The notes below the pieces were generated by a model that saw only the letters and a program-made list of their open reading frames with translations, had not been told where the DNA came from and did no database searches. Positions 57,980 through 64,000 of a stretch of DNA of 64,000 nucleotides are shown here, one piece after another; within the stretch, counting starts at the first letter, position 1; each line of letters opens with the position of its first letter. The stretch spans positions 157,540,666 to 157,604,665 of the forward strand of contig NC_045436.1 in the NCBI RefSeq assembly GCF_002776525.5, in the 5' to 3' direction. A program made the position numbers and the translations under genes. This DNA is from Piliocolobus tephrosceles (lineage: Eukaryota > Chordata > Mammalia > Primates > Cercopithecidae).

Positions 57980-58031
57980 CCATACAACCTCTGCTCCTAA
58001 GCATACCATACAACCTCTGCTCCTAAGAAAC
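57980..58031. repeat. 26-bp tandem duplication
   Basis: A 22-bp core (starting CCATACAACCTCTGC, ending TCCTAAG) occurs identically at 57980-58001 and 58006-58027, giving a 26-bp period. Identity of the two copies implies a young duplication. Confidence 0.93.
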
Positions 58032-59220
58032 TTGCAGTGTAATGAATTCATGCTACATAAATACACAAAACAGCTCTAATTAAAGGGGTCTTTATTCCTT
58101 AAAATTTTAATTTGTGAAACACTATCTTCAAAATAAATATCATGTGAAAACATGCTATATAACCAATAAGAGTATGCTGGCTTCATGTCTATATTACTTA
58201 TTACTGTCCCTGGTCCTACAAGACAATTTCCAAAGGAGTTAAGAGAAAATGCTCAGCTCTCTGATTTTCAGTTTGAAAAGCTAGATTATGATAAATTCAG
58301 GGAGAAACATGAAAATCAAGATTTATGGGGCTTTCCAGGAAGAAAGATAGCATTGAGTTAAGGGAAGCCCAAAGGTGATCCTTAAAGAGATGACATTTGA
58401 AATAAGCCTTGACGGATGAAGATGGGTGGTGGTACTGGAACTAGGGAGAAACTATTATGACCATAGACTCACAAGCAGATTCAGGAAACAGCAGATAATC
58501 TAGATTTGTTTGAACACAGATCATATACATAGATGCCCCGGAAAATAAATCAGGTCAGGTCAGTTGACTCGTTACGAACCATACATTGCCAATGTAAAGC
58601 TTTCATATTGACTGAAAAGTAACAAAATTACTAAATTTTTAATCACAGTGTGAATGTGCAGAATTATGTTTTAGAAAACTAAATTTCTTTTTAGGTTAGG
58701 ATAGTTTAAAATGTTAACAGAAAGGAGAAATAGAGCCTTTCTAGAAGACGACTGAAGTATTGCTAATTCCAGTTGTATAAATTATGCATGGATGGAAATA
58801 TTGCTGAAAGAATAAATAAATACATGATGTCTCATGGAGGAAAAATCTATATAATTTGTTCAGCTTCTACAGTATGAGGTAAAATATGAAGTTGGTGTCA
58901 GGAATTGCTTTGAAATGTTAAAAATAGCCAGGGTAATGTTTGTGTAGTTAACAGAAATGAAGATAGAAAAGAGAGTGGACAGTTGTGATACTGAAATAAT
59001 ATGTTTGTTTGATCTATTTAGATAAAGAGTTGGGACACCTTTGAGGTAATGTCAAATACTGAGTTGAAATTACAAATAAAGGTTCAAGAGAGATTTTAAT
59101 ATGTGTATGTCTGTGTGTCTGTATATTTATACCATGTTTAAGGCTCATGAAGAAAAACAAAACAAAAATAAGTGAAAAATGTTAGGGCAAAAGGAAAACA
59201 AACAAGCAAAAAGAAACACA
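58032..59220. other. Non-coding, possible old repeat at 58360-58500
   Basis: No gene. GAGATGACATTTGAAATAAG followed by CTTGACGGATGAAGATGG resembles an ancient mammalian repeat that I cannot name. A TGTGTATGTCTGTGTGTCTG patch lies at about 59102-59121. Confidence 0.4.
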
Positions 59221-59500
59221 GGGCTGGGCACCGTGGGTCACATTTGTAATTTCAGCACTTTAGGAAGCTGAGGCAGGAGGACCACTTGAGCCCAGGAGTT
59301 TAAGAACAACCCTCGCAATGTATTGAGACCTCGTCTCTACGAAAAGTAAACACATAAATTAATTAACTGCATGTGGTGGTACACATCTGTGGTCTCAGTT
59401 CCATGAGAGGATTGCTTGAGCCCAGGAGTTTGAGGCTGCATTGAGTCATAATCATAACCACTGCACTCCAGTCTGGGTGACAGAGTGAGACCCTATAACA
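59221..59500 (+). mobile_element. AluJ-like element, plus strand
   Basis: Old Alu with GGACCACTTGAGCCCAGGAG in the left arm and GGATTGCTTGAGCCCAGGAG in the right arm, both AluJ-type. Its A-tail has become the adjoining GAA microsatellite. Confidence 0.9.
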
Positions 59501-59504
59501 ACAA

Positions 59505-59610
59505 CGAAGAAGAAGAAGAAGAAGAAGAAGAAGAAGGAGAAAGAGGAGGAGGAGGAGAAGGAGGAGGAGGAGGAGGAAGAGGGGAAGGGGAAGGAGAAGA
59601 GGGGAAAAAA
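59505..59610. repeat. (GAA)n/(GGA)n microsatellite in an Alu tail
   Basis: About 9 GAA units, then GGA-rich units, all purine. It directly follows the AluJ 3' end. Confidence 0.95.
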
Positions 59611-59721
59611 ATGGTAGAGTCCAGATTTAAAATTTTATTTTTAAGCCTATTTCATAGTAGTGTTTAAAGTCAGTCATGAAGTCTAACATGAGAATTGAGA
59701 TAATACACATAAACTCATTGC

Positions 59722-60128
59722 GCTATTCCATTGCATCACTCTAAAGAAATATCTGAGGCTGGGTAATTTATCAACAAAGGGATTTAATTGGCACATGATT
59801 CTGCAATCTGTAAAAGCCTGGCACTGGCATCTGCTTGGTATCTGGTGAGGTCTCAAGGACCTCTTATGCATAGCAGAAGGCAAAGCAAGAGCAAGCAGGT
59901 CACATGGTGAGAGAGGGAGCAAGAGAGCGAGGGGGAAGGTCCCAGACTCTTCAACAACCAGATCTCACATGAACTGAGAACTCACTTGTCATCAAGGGAA
60001 TGGTGCTAAGCCATTCATGAGGGATCCGCCCCCGTGATCCAATTACCTCCCACCAGGCCCCATTTCCAGCACTGGGAATCACATTTCAACATGAGATTTG
60101 GAGGAGATAAACATCCAAACCATATCAC
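59722..60128 (-). mobile_element. MST-type MaLR LTR, minus strand
   Basis: AATATCTGAGGCTGGGTAAT, GGTCACATGGTGAGAGAGGG, AACAACCAGATCTCACATGA, TACCTCCCACCAGGCCCC, CAACATGAGATTTGGAGGAG and CATCCAAACCATATCACA. The 79-codon minus frame lies in this repeat. Confidence 0.88.
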
Positions 60129-63126
60129 ACATAATATGCCAACTATAAAACACTCTAACACAGCCATTGATTAATCTCCTCAACATGTACATGAGGCAAA
60201 AGGAGAGAGTATTTATTAATCCTACATATATATAATGAAATAGAAAATAATGCTAACAATGATGTCAGTTTGTATAACACCATGTAGCTCCACACATTTT
60301 GTCTTACTTGATGCTCACATTGACACTGTAAGGAACAAAAAGTAGATATTATTATTTTTCTAAGTTTTTAAATGACAAAACTAATACCAATAGGTAGACA
60401 CTGTTAAACTTCATATAGTTACCAAAATGAAACATACAAATAATATGCTGTATCTTTAAAATATATATATTTGAGACGGAGTTATATGCTGGATCTTGTG
60501 TCAATATTTTGTGCTTCCAAAGTAACTTTGCCAAGGTCAAAAGAAGAGACATGGATTAAACTTTGCTCTTTTTCTGTCTAGCATATGCAGTATTTATTGC
60601 AATCATTCCTATTATATAATTTGTCCTAGATTTAAAATCAATTTAAAATAGATTTAAAATGAGTGTATTCTTTCAAAACAAAATTACTAAAACTGACTTT
60701 CAGATATTTGGTTTAATTCAAGAAACACTGATATTGATAGCCTAGGATGTTCAAATCAGAAGTTTAAGGCATGATGATGAATTTAAAAATTAACAGTACA
60801 TGTTTTCTCACTGCTATCTCCTCTCCTCCTTCCATATCACAGGGACTTGTAAGTTAATGCTGGTGGCAAGCTATTATAAATTGCTAATAATGTAAAGCAT
60901 ATTTGCATAAATATTGTGATAAATATTCAGACAAAGCACTATGGGAGTGAAAAGGATGTAAATGAAAAATGTGTTCAGATTAAAGTGATGTGGGAAGGTG
61001 TCTTAGTTGATGGCACTGAAGGGAAGTCAATGTAAATAGAAAACTACAGGGCAGAGGATGTATAGGACATTCTAGAATTACCATACTGAAATAGAAAATT
61101 CAGAGATTTGAGATTATACTCAGACAATTCATCACTACATCTAAGAGTAGAATTGTATAGGGTATGTTCAACAATGAGCATACTTCGAACCTTGAGAAAA
61201 ACGTGTTGATCAACAGTTATAGATAGATGTGTGTTAAGGTAGTCACATCAAATAAGTAGGAATGTCCATTGGAAAGAAAAATCAAATTATATACATATGG
61301 TATAAATTGATAACACTGCATTGTGCAACAAAATATAATGCTAACCAATATAAACAGTTGTCATAGACTTGAAGCAGAAACTGGGGAAATTTATCTCAAG
61401 TACGCTGCTTTTGTGCTATAAATGAAAGGAACCTTTTGTCTGACACTATTGAAGCTTAATTTTAATAGACACCATTGTAAAATACGTAGTCATTTATCTT
61501 GTCCTAACCATGAGGCAAAAATACATCTTTTTGAAAAATCTAACATAAATCAGAGATTACTATGTAACCTCATATTTGATAATTTAGAAGACTTGGAAGT
61601 ATTTAAGACCTTAGATAACTATATTTCAGGCCTTCTAATGATCTATCTTTGGAGATTCATTAATCAGAGGTATATTCTATTTTATGAAGATTTTTTATAC
61701 TTTGTAAAATTTCTGTCAAGTTTCTAGAACTGGAATGTAGTTTTCAAAAGAATGGTGTGGAAATTAAAATGTAATACTAAAAGAATAGGAAGAATTTTTG
61801 TGTCTTTTATATTTTATAATATGCTCTCTACACAAATAACAAATAGTTTTCATAATATTCAGATGTTCTGTGCTGCTATATCCCAATTCTTACTTTATTG
61901 CGAAACCAATATTTTTTTTTCTAAAGCTCCACTGTATCAGGTGACTTCTCTCCCAAGTAACTTTTATGGTTATTTGTTGTCCAACCACCTCGACCTTCTT
62001 ACAATTAAACCCCTATATGATCTGTTCATATATTTTCTAATTGCATTTTCCCTCTTTCAAATCTTTACCATGTGCATGATCTCTGGTAAGATTATTTTTC
62101 AGACCATGTTTTGGATAGACCTAAGCTACCTATGCATTTGGCCACTGTGAACACTTATTCTATTGGTGTCTACCAGCTGAATTCTTACATTTTATCATGA
62201 CCTAACTCTGTCTTCACTAGGTCTTTTTAAAGAGATTTATTAACCATGCTAAAAACATAGCACATTTAAGTAACTTTCTTGTTTTCAAAGATATTATAGT
62301 TTAATCAGAGCAAATTAGAACTATTTATCAGTAAGTTTACCAATACCTAGAATTCTCTGGAATTCTATGGTATGCAAATGATGGCATGACCAAACCATAT
62401 GTAAATGAGTGGCTGTATTCCAGGAGGGAGAGGGTCTGTTTTCAGGCAAGATATTAGACACATGGACACTGAATGCCCTCCCCCAAAAAAGGACCCCTAA
62501 TTCTGCAAATTAAGTGAGCCAAGTGCAAAGGCAGTTCCTTACCACCCAACTCATGGCACCATAACCCCTGTACATTTGAAACTTAGGAAAGAGACATTAC
62601 CAGGAGGCCTGGGCTCAAGTCATTAATCCCAAAGACTTTATTTTGTAATAATCCAGGGTACCCACAAGACTGACTCTTCCAGACAGTAAAGGACCCATTG
62701 TCTTATAAGGTTACCAGATCAAAGTGGACTTACACATTCCCTATAGATTTATTCAGTAATTATCTCTACATATAGTTACTGAGGCCTACTGTGTATTAGG
62801 CCCATGGAGGATCTCTGGTTACATACCATTTTGCGCTTCAAATTTTTCCATAATCTTGACTTACACACCTGGGCACTGATTTTCAGATCCCAGCAGCTCT
62901 ACACAAGTTTATAACATTCTACATGGTGAATTTGCCCATAGAATTAAATCTACTCAAAGTCATCTTATTTGCTTTTCTCCTTTCACCCCACAGATATCCT
63001 GTCTTCATCGCTCCCAGAACAAAAGTACTTCCAGGGTCCAGTAGCAGATTCTGCTTTATAGTCCCAGGGCTACTAGCCTATTCAGTGCTGATGTGGCCTG
63101 ATCTCCAATGGGTTTAAAGTAGAAAG
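60129..63126. other. Mostly unique AT-rich sequence
   Basis: No gene supported. The plus-strand frames at 61422-61727 (101 codons) and 61752-62150 (132 codons) lie in very AT-rich DNA, give Phe/Leu/Ile-rich peptides and match no family I know. A possible MIR trace lies at 60285-60420. Short imperfect AGATTTAAAAT-type triplication at about 60627-60662. Confidence 0.45.
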
Positions 63127-63381
63127 AGGCTAAGCATGGTGGCTCACACCTGTAATCTCAGACCTTTGAAAGGCCAAGGCAGGATGACTTGATGCCAAGA
63201 GCATGAGACAAGACTGGGAAAAATAGCAAGATCCCATAACTACAAAAAAAATTTTTTTTTTAATTAAGATGCCCCTGGAATCCTAGCTACTCAGTAGACT
63301 GAGGCAGGAGGATTGCTTGAGCCCAGGAGTTTGAGGCTGTAGTGAGCAATGATTGTACTACTGCACTCCAGCTTGGGTAAC
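63127..63381 (+). mobile_element. AluJ-like element, plus strand, cut by THE1
   Basis: GGCTAAGCATGGTGGCTCAC, GGATTGCTTGAGCCCAGGAG and TACTGCACTCCAGCTTGGGT. The Alu stops at GGGTAAC, where a THE1 LTR begins. Its last 30 or so bases and tail should lie beyond the window. Confidence 0.88.
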
Positions 63382-63759
63382 TGATATGGTTTAGCTCTGT
63401 GTTCCCACCCAAATCTCATCTTGAATTGTACTCCCATATTTCCAATGTGTTGTGGGAACAACCAGGCAAAAGATAATTTAATCATGTGGGCAGGTTCCCC
63501 CATACTGTTCTTGTGGTAGTAAATAAGTCTCATGAGATCTGATGATGGTTTTATTGGGGATTTCCACGTTTGCTTCTTTCTCACTCTCACTTTGCCTGCT
63601 GCCATCCCTGTAAGATGTGACTTGCTCCTCCTTGTCTTCCCCATGATTGTGAAGCTTTCTTAGCCATGTGGAACTGTGAATCCAGTTAAATCTCTTTATT
63701 TTGTAAATTGCCCAGTCCCTGGTATATCTTTAACAGCAGCATGAAAATGAACTAATACA
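63382..63759 (+). mobile_element. THE1 LTR, plus strand (5' LTR)
   Basis: Begins TGATATGGTTTAGCTCTGTG, contains CACCCAAATCTCATCTTGAA, AATAAGTCTCATGAGATCTG, TGTAAATTGCCCAGTCCC and ends GAACTAATACA. THE1 internal sequence follows directly, so this is a 5' LTR, not a solo LTR. Confidence 0.94.
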
Positions 63760-64000
63760 GTAAATTAGTATCAGGAGAATGGGGCATTGCTGAGAAAATA
63801 CTTGAAAATGTGGGAGCAACTTTGAAACTGAGTAACGGGCAAAGCTTGGAACAATTTGGAGGGCTCACAAGACAGGAAAATGTGGGAAAGTTTGGAACTT
63901 CCTAGAGACTTGTTGAATGGCTTTGCCCAAAATGCTGATAGCAATAAGGACAATAAGTTCCATCCTGAGGTGGTCTCAGATGGAGATGAGGAACTTGTTG
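63760..64000 (+). mobile_element. THE1 internal region, start only
   Basis: GTAAATTAGTATCAGGAGAA, AATGTGGGAGCAACTTTGAA, GGGAAAGTTTGGAACTTCCT and GATGGAGATGAGGAACTTGT match the beginning of the THE1 internal sequence, which is non-coding here. The element continues past the window edge. Confidence 0.92.

Noticed and set aside
60460..60482. TTTGAGACGGAGT, the start of a minus-strand Alu
   Set aside because: Only about 13 bp matches and the following sequence is not Alu; probably chance.
61752..62150. 132-codon plus-strand open frame
   Set aside because: It is in very AT-rich DNA, rich in Phe, Leu and Ile, with no recognisable domain. A neighbouring 101-codon frame of the same texture suggests chance.
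63291..63644. 117-codon minus-strand frame
   Set aside because: It spans the AluJ-THE1 junction antisense; a repeat artefact.

Overview
This window is AT-rich, repeat-dense primate nuclear DNA with no protein-coding gene, tRNA, rRNA or CpG-island promoter that I can support. The open reading frames in it are short. They are either chance frames, frames running through Alu, MaLR or L1 copies, or translated microsatellites. It reads as intergenic or deep intronic sequence. The repeat content (Alu J/S/Y, THE1, MST, MLT1, MER1, MER2, L1M, L2, MIR) places it in a simian primate. Two young Alus carry substitutions typical of the Old World monkey AluYRa lineage: GGCGTAAACCC where human AluY has GGCGTGAACCC, and in one copy GATCCGGCCAC for GATCGCGCCAC. 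I therefore infer a cercopithecid monkey such as a macaque or baboon rather than an ape.

Layout. 0-12 kb holds mainly old LTRs (several MLT1, one ERVL-type, an MST nested in an MLT1) plus MIR and L2 scraps. 12-19.4 kb holds an Alu, a purine-strand microsatellite, a minus-strand L1 that keeps its 5'UTR, ORF1 and the start of ORF2 but lacks its 3' half, two more MLT1 LTRs and an AluY. 21.9-30 kb is a pile-up: a TA-flanked DNA transposon, an AluYRa-like element, a MER1-type element with matching 8-bp flanks, and an L1M complex with MER2 and AluY nested inside and an oppositely oriented reverse-transcriptase segment.

30.7-36.6 kb is a repeat-poor block that includes an unusually open minus-strand frame near 32.2-33.0 kb. 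36.6-40.6 kb holds two LTRs of uncertain family, the second interrupted by a 5'-truncated AluYRa with perfect target-site duplications. 40.6-54.7 kb is mostly low-repeat DNA with MIR, L2 and a few Alus. At 54.7-55.3 kb an Alu has grown a huge (TTCC)n/(TTTC)n tail that contains a 100-N assembly gap. 55.3-64 kb holds an L1M 3' end, a striking 73-bp near-perfect hairpin, MST LTRs, AluJ copies, and the start of a THE1 provirus that interrupts an AluJ and runs off the window.

No genes act together here. The recoverable biology is the order of transposon insertions, mutation in Alu tails, and a few structures that repeats do not explain: the hairpin at 56971-57043, the open frame at 32171-33010, and small tandem duplications. 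Family names come from remembered consensus sequences, without a database search.
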